In this document: piece after piece, positions 42,121 through 50,881 of the stretch
Numbering within the stretch: the first letter of the stretch is position 1
Layout of the letters: the number at the start of each line of letters is the position of its first letter
Assembly (NCBI RefSeq): GCF_009728935.1
Contig: NZ_CP034235.1
Span: 4,130,001 to 4,194,000, forward strand
DNA length: 64,000 nucleotides
Reading direction: 5' to 3'
Origin: Paenibacillus psychroresistens
Lineage (GTDB): Bacteria; Bacillota; Bacilli; Paenibacillales; NBRC-103111
Notes under the pieces: model-generated
Seen by the model: the letters and a program-made list of their open reading frames with translations, nothing else
Database searches by the model: none
What the model was told of the DNA's origin: nothing
Program-made: the position numbers and the translations under genes

Positions 42121-42170
42121 AAATTATATATGACTCTAATAAATTGTTATTTGTCCTTAATACAGGTTTA
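42121..42170 (-). promoter_or_regulatory. Shared promoter element, copy B (ThuA gene)
   Basis: 50 bp, almost the same as copy A, with the -10 TATAAT (42128-42123) 85-90 nt before the ThuA start. Both copies stand at similar distance upstream of their genes, as expected for a binding site of the cluster's AraC regulator. Confidence 0.6.
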
Positions 42171-42193
42171 AAGATTTGCTTGCAATATTTCGT

Positions 42194-42212
42194 GATAATG
42201 ATTATCATTTTC
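42194..42212 (+). promoter_or_regulatory. Fur box
   Basis: GATAATGATTATCATTTTC, almost a consensus Fur site, about 30 nt before the FhuF-type gene. TTGCTT at 42177 may be the -35. Confidence 0.85.
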
Positions 42213-42242
42213 ATATCTTATATTTTTTTTGGAGGCACTCAT

Positions 42243-43037
42243 ATGGAAGAAACTATGGATTTAGCAATATTGGAAGCATTTTTTCATATTTCCCCTACTG
42301 GAATGAAGGATCCAGTTCTATCGATACCCGCAATTGACCTGCTTAATAAAAGCCAGATGGATGCTATCGTTCGTCTAGGTATGGAGCTGTATAAAGGTAA
42401 AGGCTTGGATGTTGGAGCCTCATTTATCGGCAAATCCTTTTTTAATCTATGTGCCAGCCTTCAAATCGTCTTAGCGACTAATAATCGCTTTCTTGATTTG
42501 AGCCTTGAAAATTTAACCTTTGAGATTGAAAGCCATGGAGATCATGCCCATACTGGTTTTAAAATTAATCAGCTTCGTTGGAAGGAAGTTCCGGAGGTTG
42601 AACGACAAGCGTGGTTGACTGAAGAGTTTAAAGCTTATTTCAAAAATACGATAAATCCTGTAATTGAGCTCACTGCTTTGAGTGCGAATGTTAAACCCGA
42701 TCTGATTTGGAATCAATTTGGCGGCAGCTTGGCTTACGGTGTAGATTACATAATAGAGCATGAAAAACGTCAAGACGTTATTGACCGTTATCGAGAGGTT
42801 TATGATTTGATCGCCAACCAGCTGCCTCCCGAAACCTTTAATCGCAAGAAGAATCCTTTTAACCACAAGCCTAAATATGTCGACAATCCTTATAATCCGG
42901 GTACTACATTAATGATTCGTTCCGCCTGCTGTCTGCTATATCGCTGTGAAGGCCATGATTACTGTCACACCTGTCCTAGAATGCGTCCTGAGGAACGAGA
43001 AGAACAACGCTTGAAAATTCTAGAAACGGTTAAATAG
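42243..43037 (+). CDS. FhuF-type [2Fe-2S] ferric siderophore reductase
   Basis: 264 aa from the ATG with TTTGGAGG 7 nt upstream; the frame extends to 42144 but crosses the promoter and Fur box. The C-terminal motif CC-x10-C-x2-C (CCLLYRCEGHDYCHTC) is the FhuF signature and holds a 2Fe-2S cluster. It releases iron from siderophores in the cytosol by reduction. Fur-controlled, as is the siderophore-binding lipoprotein at 28678-29697. Confidence 0.88.
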   Translation: MEETMDLAILEAFFHISPTGMKDPVLSIPAIDLLNKSQMDAIVRLGMELYKGKGLDVGASFIGKSFFNLCASLQIVLATNNRFLDLSLENLTFEIESHGDHAHTGFKINQLRWKEVPEVERQAWLTEEFKAYFKNTINPVIELTALSANVKPDLIWNQFGGSLAYGVDYIIEHEKRQDVIDRYREVYDLIANQLPPETFNRKKNPFNHKPKYVDNPYNPGTTLMIRSACCLLYRCEGHDYCHTCPRMRPEEREEQRLKILETVK

Positions 43038-43047
43038 GCTTCCCTCC

Positions 43048-43764
43048 ATGAATAAAACTAAGCTCGCTTTTATCTATGAGATATTCATGTTGCTGCTTGC
43101 TCTCATCTCTGTTTCTTTCATTTGGATTGCTAATCCTTCTTTGCATTATGTCGATACGATTGTTTGGCTCATCTTTGTACTCGATGTAAGTGTGCGTTTC
43201 TTTCGCTCAGAAAGTAAATGGGAATATATCAAGAAGCATCCACTAGATATTATCGCGATTATTCCTTTTGATTCCATCTTCCTTTTTGCAAGGTTTGCCC
43301 GAATTTTTAGATTAATCCGTCTAATTGCCATGGCCTCTCATTTTGCAAAGCCTATCTTCTCCATTATCCAAACCAATGGCTTGCATAAAATGATCACATT
43401 TACTTGTGGGTTAATTTTTATTTCTGCGATTCCCATCTATTTAATTGAGCCAAAAATAAATACCTATCAAGATGCATTATGGTGGAGTATTGTCACAGCA
43501 ACTACGGTGGGATATGGAGATTTATCTCCTGCTACATTAGCGGGTCGGTTAATTGCCATTTTGTTAATGATTTTTGGGATTGGATTAATTGGGATGACCA
43601 CGGGTTCCATTGCCACTTACTTTATCAGCCATACTAAAGAGACCAACAGCACCGTTGCCTTTATTAAACAGGAATTAGATCGCTATGATCAATTATCTGA
43701 AGCTGATATCGAAACACTGCAAATCTTACTTGAAAAGTTAAAAACAGAAAAAGCACAAATTTAA
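43048..43764 (+). CDS. Six-TM voltage-sensor-type potassium channel
   Basis: 238 aa. S1-S4 helices with an Arg-rich S4 (LFARFARIFRLIRLIAM), S5, a pore loop with filter TTVGYGD, and S6, then a short coiled coil (QLSEADIETLQILLEKLKTEK) for tetramerisation. A small KvAP-like channel. It begins 10 nt after the FhuF-type gene, possibly by coupling, though the two jobs are unrelated. Confidence 0.9.
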   Translation: MNKTKLAFIYEIFMLLLALISVSFIWIANPSLHYVDTIVWLIFVLDVSVRFFRSESKWEYIKKHPLDIIAIIPFDSIFLFARFARIFRLIRLIAMASHFAKPIFSIIQTNGLHKMITFTCGLIFISAIPIYLIEPKINTYQDALWWSIVTATTVGYGDLSPATLAGRLIAILLMIFGIGLIGMTTGSIATYFISHTKETNSTVAFIKQELDRYDQLSEADIETLQILLEKLKTEKAQI

Positions 43765-43767
43765 AGC

Positions 43768-43799
43768 AAAAAGGCTCTCTGGCAATCAGAGAGCCTTTC
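43768..43799. terminator. Bidirectional intrinsic terminator
   Basis: AAAGGCTCTCTG-GCAAT-CAGAGAGCCTTT; shared by the convergent channel and glycogen operons. Confidence 0.92.
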
Positions 43800-43816
43800 C
43801 TATTGCTATCCACAAA

Positions 43817-45235
43817 TTATTTATTATACAAATCTATATACTGCGCTGCTGATGCGTCCCAGCCATAATCAACCTTAGCGATGTTGCTGATAATTCTCTT
43901 CCACTCGGCTTCATTGTGATAGAAATCTACAGCTCTCCGAATGGTGTGCAGCATATCAGAAGCAAAATAATGGGTGAATGTAAATCCATTGCCTTTGCCT
44001 GTGAACTCATTAAAGGCTTGTACTGTATCCTTCAAACCGCCTGTTTCCCTCACAATGGGAACGGAGCGATAACGTAAAGCGATTAGCTGCCCCAATCCGC
44101 AAGGCTCGAATAAGGATGGCATGAGGAACATATCGGATGCAGCATAGATCTTCCGCGCAAATGGATCGTAGAATGAGATATGAGACGAAACCTGCTTCGG
44201 AAAACGTAGCGCGGCTTCACGGAACATTTCCTCGTAATTCCAATCTCCCGTTCCTAGAACAACAAGCTGAACGCCCATTTCTAGAATAGCATTCAATGAA
44301 TGCTCAATCAGATCGAAGCCCTTTTGCTGAACCAAACGTGAAACGATCCCAATCATCGGAATATTCTCATCAACGGTTAGTCCAAGATTTGCTTGCATAT
44401 CTGTTTTATTCTTACGTTTCTTCGTCAGTGAGTCACGGTAAGGATAGGTGACATGAGTATCCGTCATCGGATCAAAAGCTTCATTATCAATCCCATTCAC
44501 AATACCGAACAACACATCGCTTCTTTTTTGCAGCAATCCCTCAAGCTTTTCGCCGTATTCCCAAGTCTGGATTTCTTCCGCATAGGTTTTACTTACGGTA
44601 GTAATAATGTCCGAGTAAACAAGGCCTGCTTTAAGACAGCTGCCTCCGTCATAGTAACCGATTCCATCATCCGCAAAATCCTCATCTCGTGCTCCAACAA
44701 TATCTTTAAGCAGCTCCCGTGAGAAGCTTCCTTGATATTTTAAATTGTGGATGGTGAACATAGTCTTAATGCTCTCATATTCAGCTCGTCCACCGTACTG
44801 TGTTTTTAAGAAGAAGGGAACCAATCCCGTTTGCCAATCATGACAGTGAATCCAATCAGGCTTAAAATCCAACAAAGGCAATGCTTCCATTACAGCTCTA
44901 CAGAAGAAAGCATAACGCTCTGCATCATCTCCGTAGCCATACAATCCTTTTCTCCGAAAATAAAACTCATTGTCGATGAAATAATAGTGGACGCCAGCTA
45001 CCTCGAGCTCCTGAATCCCACAATATTGATTTCGATAGCCAACTTTTACGGTAATGATATGCTTGGTCGTCATCTGTTGTTTATAATGCTCTGGAATATC
45101 CTCATACTTGGGCAGAATGATTCTTACATCGACCCCCTGCTCAATTAAAGCCTTTGGCAAAGAACCAATCACGTCAGCTAATCCACCTGTTTTGACGAAC
45201 GGTACAGCTTCTGATGCGGCGAATAAAACATTCAT
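43817..45235 (-). CDS. glgA: Glycogen synthase (ADP-glucose)
   Basis: 472 aa, GT5 family: N-terminal KTGGLADV (ADP-glucose binding), and the C-terminal retaining-glycosyltransferase site (FLMPSLFEPCGLGQL). Extends alpha-1,4-glucan chains. Last gene of glgB-glgC-glgD-glgA; 27 nt after glgD. Confidence 0.96.
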   Translation of the reverse strand: MNVLFAASEAVPFVKTGGLADVIGSLPKALIEQGVDVRIILPKYEDIPEHYKQQMTTKHIITVKVGYRNQYCGIQELEVAGVHYYFIDNEFYFRRKGLYGYGDDAERYAFFCRAVMEALPLLDFKPDWIHCHDWQTGLVPFFLKTQYGGRAEYESIKTMFTIHNLKYQGSFSRELLKDIVGARDEDFADDGIGYYDGGSCLKAGLVYSDIITTVSKTYAEEIQTWEYGEKLEGLLQKRSDVLFGIVNGIDNEAFDPMTDTHVTYPYRDSLTKKRKNKTDMQANLGLTVDENIPMIGIVSRLVQQKGFDLIEHSLNAILEMGVQLVVLGTGDWNYEEMFREAALRFPKQVSSHISFYDPFARKIYAASDMFLMPSLFEPCGLGQLIALRYRSVPIVRETGGLKDTVQAFNEFTGKGNGFTFTHYFASDMLHTIRRAVDFYHNEAEWKRIISNIAKVDYGWDASAAQYIDLYNK

Positions 45236-45262
45236 AGAGACACCTTTTCCGAATAGATAGGA

Positions 45263-46372
45263 TTAAATGATTTTTTTCTTAGCTGCAATAAACGGAACGG
45301 CCATATCACCTTTTAATTCACGACCTGTTTTGACAATAACATCTTTATCTAGGATAGCATTTTCAATGGAAACATTCTCACGAATCTCACAGTTCTGCAA
45401 GACAATACAATTCTTAAGATGAACCCCTTTATTGACCTTAACTGCGCGGAAAAGAATACTATTCTCTACCGTTCCATCTATTATGCACCCATTGGCAATT
45501 AAAGAATTACGAACATTGGCATTTTCGAGATATTTGGATGGCGGCTCATCTTTAATCTTGGTATAAATAAGGCCTGGTTTGTAGAACAGCTCGCTCCATA
45601 CATCAGGGTTTAGCAAGTTCATACTATGATGGAAATAACTTTGAATCGTATTAACAATTCCTAAGTAACCCTTGTATTCATAGCCGCGAATGTTCAAATG
45701 CTCAATATTACGCATAACCGCGTTACGTACAAAATGATCATGCCCTTGAGCAATGGAGGTTTCGACTAGATCAAGCAGCAATTCCTTCTTCATCACAAAG
45801 ATTTCCATAGAAACCTTCGTACTTTGCAATCTGCCAGAATGATCATGCATGACAGTAACGCGGCCTTCGTCATTGACGATAATTTTACGTGACTTCGCAT
45901 TGGTCGTATCATCGAGATCCTTATAAACCAACGTTATATCGGCTTCGCTCGCACGGTGAGATTCCATTACATCCTTTAAATCTATGTTGCAAACCATATG
46001 GCTACGGCTGATAATGACATATTGTTGTGTACTGCGATAGAAATAATCCCGCTGCTTATGAAAATGATACAAATCGCCTTTTAACATTTCCTGAATTTCA
46101 TCCACAGCAGGTGGCAGAATAAACAAACCATTCCGCTTGCGATCCAAATCCCATTCCTTACCCGAGCCTAAATGATCCATTAAAGAGCGAAATTTCGTAT
46201 GTGCGAATACGGCGACATTGCCTACTCCCGAATTGACCATACTGGACATAATAAAATCAACTAAGCGATATCTGCCGCCAAACGGCACCGAAGCTACGCA
46301 TCGACCGTAGGTCAACTCTTCTAAATCATCCAATTCATTTACTAGATTGATAACACCCATTACATTCTTCAT
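45263..46372 (-). CDS. glgD: Glucose-1-phosphate adenylyltransferase, GlgD subunit
   Basis: 369 aa. Paralogue of GlgC, with the same fold and a C-terminal left-handed beta-helix (VENSILFRAVKVNKGVHLKNCIVLQN). It has lost the N-terminal GGxGxRL nucleotide loop (it reads INLVNELDDLEELTYGR), so it is the non-catalytic partner that modulates GlgC. Its ATG overlaps the glgC stop (4 nt). Confidence 0.94.
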   Translation of the reverse strand: MKNVMGVINLVNELDDLEELTYGRCVASVPFGGRYRLVDFIMSSMVNSGVGNVAVFAHTKFRSLMDHLGSGKEWDLDRKRNGLFILPPAVDEIQEMLKGDLYHFHKQRDYFYRSTQQYVIISRSHMVCNIDLKDVMESHRASEADITLVYKDLDDTTNAKSRKIIVNDEGRVTVMHDHSGRLQSTKVSMEIFVMKKELLLDLVETSIAQGHDHFVRNAVMRNIEHLNIRGYEYKGYLGIVNTIQSYFHHSMNLLNPDVWSELFYKPGLIYTKIKDEPPSKYLENANVRNSLIANGCIIDGTVENSILFRAVKVNKGVHLKNCIVLQNCEIRENVSIENAILDKDVIVKTGRELKGDMAVPFIAAKKKII

Positions 46373-47541
46373 TTAAGTTCCGCCTCCTTTTGCTTATGGT
46401 TAGAAGTAATTGTTGCGTTATCTCCAATTAAGGTAATCGGTGCATCAGGAGAATTGGGATCACCTACAACTGCTCCATCCTCTAGCACAGAGCCTTCGCC
46501 AATAATCGCGCGATAAACGGTTACATTCTTACCGATGATAACATTAGGCATAATGACGGAATCCTTGATTTGACTGCCTTCACCCACATGTACTCCATAG
46601 AATAGTACGGAGTGGTCCACCTCACCAAAAACGATACAGCCTTCATTAATCATCGATCTTCTGATCTTAGCGTTAGCAGCGATGTAATGAGCGGGTTGAT
46701 TCGGATTCAGTGTATAAATTCGCCAGGAGCGATCATTTAAATTCAACTGGGGATTGGTTTCTAACAAATCCATATTCGCTTCCCATAAACTATGGATCGT
46801 TCCGACATCCTTCCAATAGCCTTCAAAAGGATAAGCCAATAAACTCATTTGATCCTTCAGCATATCCGGAATGATATCCTTGCCAAAGTCATTATTCGAG
46901 TTTGTTTTACCTGCATCTTGAATCAAATACTTCTTTAATGCCTGCCAGCTAAACATATAAACGCCCATCGAAGCTAGGTTGCTCTCTGGTTGCTTAGGCT
47001 TTTCATCAAATTTAGTAATTCGATTGCTGCTATCCGTATTCATAATCCCAAACCGGCTGGCTTCCTCCCACTTCACTTCAATAACAGCGATAGTAGCATC
47101 CGCATTATTTTCCTTATGGAATTGCAGCATTTTGTCATAATCCATTTTGTAAATATGATCTCCAGAAATAATCAAGACGTATTCGGGATCATATTGTTCG
47201 ATAAAGCCAATATTCTGATAGATGGCATTGGCTGTTCCTGAATACCAATCTCCACCCTTTTGCTTTACGTAAGGCGGGAGGACGGCAACTCCACCTTCTT
47301 TGCGATCCAAGTCCCATGGACTGCCAATCCCCAAGTAAGAATTTAAGACTAAAGGCTGATATTGGGTCAATACGCCGACTGTATCAATTCCCGAATTCGT
47401 ACAATTACTTAAGGTAAAATCAATAATCCGGTACTTACCGCCAAAAGGTACTGCTGGTTTGGCTAAATTCTTGGTTAGGGATTCTAGTCTCTTTCCTTCT
47501 CCGCCCGCTAATAGCATGGCTACACACTCTTTTTTCTGCAT
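46369..47541 (-). CDS. glgC: Glucose-1-phosphate adenylyltransferase, GlgC subunit
   Basis: 390 aa. Complete catalytic subunit with LLAGGEGKRLESLTKNLAKPAVPFGG, sugar-binding GVYMFSW and the beta-helix domain. Makes ADP-glucose from Glc-1-P and ATP. Forms a heterotetramer with GlgD; 41 nt after glgB. Shine-Dalgarno AAAGGGG. Confidence 0.96.
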   Translation of the reverse strand: MQKKECVAMLLAGGEGKRLESLTKNLAKPAVPFGGKYRIIDFTLSNCTNSGIDTVGVLTQYQPLVLNSYLGIGSPWDLDRKEGGVAVLPPYVKQKGGDWYSGTANAIYQNIGFIEQYDPEYVLIISGDHIYKMDYDKMLQFHKENNADATIAVIEVKWEEASRFGIMNTDSSNRITKFDEKPKQPESNLASMGVYMFSWQALKKYLIQDAGKTNSNNDFGKDIIPDMLKDQMSLLAYPFEGYWKDVGTIHSLWEANMDLLETNPQLNLNDRSWRIYTLNPNQPAHYIAANAKIRRSMINEGCIVFGEVDHSVLFYGVHVGEGSQIKDSVIMPNVIIGKNVTVYRAIIGEGSVLEDGAVVGDPNSPDAPITLIGDNATITSNHKQKEAELK

Positions 47542-47582
47542 TGAGATAAGTCCCCTTTCGAATAGTACACGGATTGACGCGT

Positions 47583-49490
47583 TTAATTAGGTTTTGATGT
47601 TTTTAACATCACTGTTGCTAGAGGAGGTACCGTCATTTGAATGCTATAAGCTTGATTATGATAGGGTATCGACTGTGCATGGTATTGCCCTGAATTGATG
47701 CAGCCAGAGCCTCCAAAACGTTCTTCATCACTGTTCAACAGCTCATACATCTGTGAAGAGCTAGGCACACCTATGCGAAAATCATGATATACATTAGGCG
47801 TAAAGTTACAAACAATCACGATTTGCTCGTTTGGATCTTGTGATTTTCTAATAAAAGATAATACACCCTGTTCGGCGTTATCCGCATCAATCCATGTAAA
47901 ACCTGCTGGATCAAAATCAAGCTCCCATAAAGCAGATTGCTGCTTATAGATAGAATTGAGATGCTTCTTATACTCATTAATTTGGCGATGCTTTTCAAAA
48001 TCGTGGATAAGCTGCCAATCCAGCTGGGCGAATTCGTTATCATTCCATTCACTAAACTGACCAAACTCACTGCCCATAAAAAGCAGTTTTTTGCCTGGAT
48101 GTCCAGCCATAAACCCATATAACAAACGGAGATTAGCAAATTTGCGCCAATAGTCACCTGGCATCTTGTTCAATAAGGATTTCTTGCCATGTACCACTTC
48201 ATCGTGAGAAAAAGGTAAAATAAAATTTTCAGAATAAGCATATAAAAAGGAAAAGGTAATCCAATTATGATGATGCCGACGTTGCTCTGGTTCTAGCTCC
48301 ATGTAACGCAGCGTATCGTTCATCCATCCCATATTCCATTTGTAATTAAAGCCAAGCCCTCCAGCGTATGTAGGCGCAGTAATAAGCGGGCGGTCTGATG
48401 AGTCTTCAGCAATCATTAGTGCATGCGGGAATAATTGAAAAACCGTCTTATTCAATTTCTGCAGAAAAGCGATTGCTTCTAAGTTTTCAGTTCCACCTTG
48501 TTCATTTAATGTCCACTGCTCTTGCGGTTTATCGAAATTCTGGTCCAGCATACTTGCCACTGCATCTGCCCGTATACCATCTATATGATAGACATCCATC
48601 CAAAATACGGCATTTGAAATCAAAAAGCTGCATACTTCTGGTTTGCCAAAATCAAAGCTTAACGTGCCCCAAAGCAGCTTCTCTGCTTTCTTGGGATCGT
48701 GATATTCATATAAAGGTGAACCGTCAAACCGACGTAATCCAGGATCATCCTTGCAAAAATGGCCTGGCACCCAGTCCATAATGACACCAATCCCATGCTG
48801 ATGACAGCGGTTAACTAAATGCATGAATTGCTCTGGAGTTCCGTAACGGCTAGTTAATGCGTAATACCCTATTATCTGATAGCCCCACGAGCGATCAAAA
48901 GGATGCTCGGATAAAGGCATGATTTCCAAGTGTGTATACCCAGAAGATACGAGATAATCCACTAATTCATTAGCTAATTGCTCGTAAGTAAGAAAGCTTT
49001 TATCGTCATTTAATTTCCAAGAGCCTAAATGCATTTCATAAATATTCATCGGTCTTTTAAAGTGTGATTGCTCTGCCTTTTGCTTCTGCCATTCGTGATC
49101 CTGCCAATCAAACCCGGACAAGTTCCGGACGATGGAGGCCGTTTTTGGTCTTAATTCAGCATAAACGCCATAAGGATCTGCCTTCAGCAGCAAGCCATCA
49201 TGCTGGGATTCGATTTGGTATTTGTATACCGTGCCTTCACCCAAATAAGGGATAAACAAGGACCAAACGCCTGACTGCTCCAGTCGATTCATTTCGTGAT
49301 TGCTTCCATACCAATGGTTAAAATCTCCGACTACACTAACCTTATTAGCATTAGGAGCCCAAACTGAAAAGAGCACCCCCTCCACTCCATGTTGATTTGT
49401 AACATGTGATCCTAAAGTCCGATAGCTCTGAAAAAGATTACCCTCATGGAAAAGATATAAGTCGTGAGGGGTTGGGGATTCAAAAGCCAT
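47583..49490 (-). CDS. glgB: 1,4-alpha-glucan branching enzyme
   Basis: 635 aa from the ATG (two codons inside the longest frame, whose TTG is too close to the GAGGTGG site). CBM48 N-terminal domain (VFSVWAPNANKVSVVGDFNHW), then a GH13 barrel with the four conserved regions: DWVPGHF, GIRADAVASM (nucleophile D), a general-acid Glu in ALMIAEDSS, and FSHDEVVHG. First gene of the glycogen operon. Confidence 0.95.
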   Translation of the reverse strand: MAFESPTPHDLYLFHEGNLFQSYRTLGSHVTNQHGVEGVLFSVWAPNANKVSVVGDFNHWYGSNHEMNRLEQSGVWSLFIPYLGEGTVYKYQIESQHDGLLLKADPYGVYAELRPKTASIVRNLSGFDWQDHEWQKQKAEQSHFKRPMNIYEMHLGSWKLNDDKSFLTYEQLANELVDYLVSSGYTHLEIMPLSEHPFDRSWGYQIIGYYALTSRYGTPEQFMHLVNRCHQHGIGVIMDWVPGHFCKDDPGLRRFDGSPLYEYHDPKKAEKLLWGTLSFDFGKPEVCSFLISNAVFWMDVYHIDGIRADAVASMLDQNFDKPQEQWTLNEQGGTENLEAIAFLQKLNKTVFQLFPHALMIAEDSSDRPLITAPTYAGGLGFNYKWNMGWMNDTLRYMELEPEQRRHHHNWITFSFLYAYSENFILPFSHDEVVHGKKSLLNKMPGDYWRKFANLRLLYGFMAGHPGKKLLFMGSEFGQFSEWNDNEFAQLDWQLIHDFEKHRQINEYKKHLNSIYKQQSALWELDFDPAGFTWIDADNAEQGVLSFIRKSQDPNEQIVIVCNFTPNVYHDFRIGVPSSSQMYELLNSDEERFGGSGCINSGQYHAQSIPYHNQAYSIQMTVPPLATVMLKTSKPN

Positions 49491-49584
49491 AAGCAACCAC
49501 CTCTTCTTACTTATATTTCAAAAAATGCTCTCTTTTAATGTACCATATTCCATACTTTTTGGACATGTCATCCTATAAAAAACA

Positions 49585-49613
49585 TTGTATTTTAGACGCT
49601 TTCCTACTAAACT
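49585..49613 (+). promoter_or_regulatory. Candidate promoter of the foldase gene
   Basis: TTGTAT (49585-49590), 17-nt spacer and TAAACT (49608-49613). The spacer holds GACGCTTTCC, which resembles half of a cre site on the minus strand; a role in glgB control is a guess. Confidence 0.4.
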
Positions 49614-49645
49614 AGACTTATTCTGAACTAAAAGGAGATTTGATA

Positions 49646-50806
49646 ATGAAGGACAAGGTTAAAGGCTTAATTATTGGTTTAAGTATAGGTTCGTTAATTG
49701 CTGGATCAGCCGCCTATGCAAGCGCAACCCAAATTGAAGTAGTTTTCAAGAGTATCAAGTATATGTTTAACGGTGTAGAGAAAAAATCTACTCAAGGACA
49801 AGGTTTTGTTTATAACAATACAACCTATGTTCCGTTACGATTCGTTGGAGAAGCATTAGGTCAAGAAGTCAAATGGGATGAGAAGAATCAAACCGTTTGG
49901 TTCAGTGATAAGCCTGCTGCTAAACCTACTGATGTAAAACCAGCCACTGGTGCAAAAGCAGCTGCTGTATACAAAGGCGGAAGCCTCAGTACGCAAGATT
50001 TCAATACATTCCTTGCTATCATGCAGCTATATAATCCCGATTATACTAAATCACTTACAGATGCTGCTTTCAATGAACAGATGCTTAAGGATGACATAAC
50101 GCTCAAAATACTTGCTAAACGCGGACAAGCTCTTACCGGAAAAAGCTTTAAAGAAGATGCTGCAGCTCAGCTGGCTGATTTGAAAATTCAATTTGCTCAG
50201 GTTTTTGGTACCGAAGTTACTTGGGATAAACGTCTGCTAGAGTTAAAGATCACAGATGCAAATATGGTAACTTATTTGGAAGAACGTTTGTTAGGCAATG
50301 TTTATTTAACGAGCAAGGTTTCCGATAGCAGTCTTCGCGATGATTATATTAAAGGCTTATCAACTAATGCTTATGATAATGCGACAGTTAGCCATATTCT
50401 AATTTCCTTAACGCTTGAAGATGGTACTGCTCGCACACCAGAAGATGCGTTGAAGCGTGCGAACGAAGTTATTGCCAAGCTAAATGCTGGCGAAGCCTTT
50501 GCAGATTTGGCTAAACAATATTCGGACGATGCGGGCTCTAAAGATAATGGCGGTCAATACGAGAGCACCAATGTTAATGGCTGGGTAACCGAATTTAAGG
50601 ATGCCGTCATTGCTCTCCCACTAAATAAAGTAAGTGAGCCAGTATTATCTCAATTTGGTTATCACATCATTCGTGTTGATGCTAAATCACAAACCACTTT
50701 TGAGCAAGCAAAAGAAGCTTTAAGCGCTAATCATATTCAACAAGCCTACCAAACCTTCACAACTAACGAATTACCTGGATTAATTGTTTCCACTCCTAGT
50801 AAATAA
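49646..50806 (+). CDS. Secreted parvulin-type peptidyl-prolyl isomerase with stalk domain
   Basis: 386 aa. Signal peptide (residues 1-26) without lipobox Cys. A copper-amine-oxidase-N-like stalk/SH3-type domain follows (about 30-90; QGQGFVYNNTTYVPLRFVGEAL), then a helical SurA-like segment (about 110-230) and a parvulin domain (about 250-345; ATVSHILISLTLEDG, FADLAKQYSDDAGSKDNGGQY, VSEPVLSQFGYHIIRVD). Extracytoplasmic folding of exported proteins, as PrsA does, but apparently released or wall-held rather than lipid-anchored. ATG chosen for the AAAGGAG site upstream. Confidence 0.88.
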   Translation: MKDKVKGLIIGLSIGSLIAGSAAYASATQIEVVFKSIKYMFNGVEKKSTQGQGFVYNNTTYVPLRFVGEALGQEVKWDEKNQTVWFSDKPAAKPTDVKPATGAKAAAVYKGGSLSTQDFNTFLAIMQLYNPDYTKSLTDAAFNEQMLKDDITLKILAKRGQALTGKSFKEDAAAQLADLKIQFAQVFGTEVTWDKRLLELKITDANMVTYLEERLLGNVYLTSKVSDSSLRDDYIKGLSTNAYDNATVSHILISLTLEDGTARTPEDALKRANEVIAKLNAGEAFADLAKQYSDDAGSKDNGGQYESTNVNGWVTEFKDAVIALPLNKVSEPVLSQFGYHIIRVDAKSQTTFEQAKEALSANHIQQAYQTFTTNELPGLIVSTPSK

Positions 50807-50826
50807 ATAGCTTAACTTGTTTATGA

Positions 50827-50879
50827 GAAAGGTTCCTTGGCATGGTGGATTTCAACCCAATTGCCAAAGAACCTTTTTT
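50827..50879. terminator. Bidirectional intrinsic terminator
   Basis: Arms AAAGGTTCCTTGGCA / TTGCCAAAGAACCTTTTTT around a 19-nt loop; between convergent genes. Confidence 0.85.
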
Positions 50880-50881
50880 GT

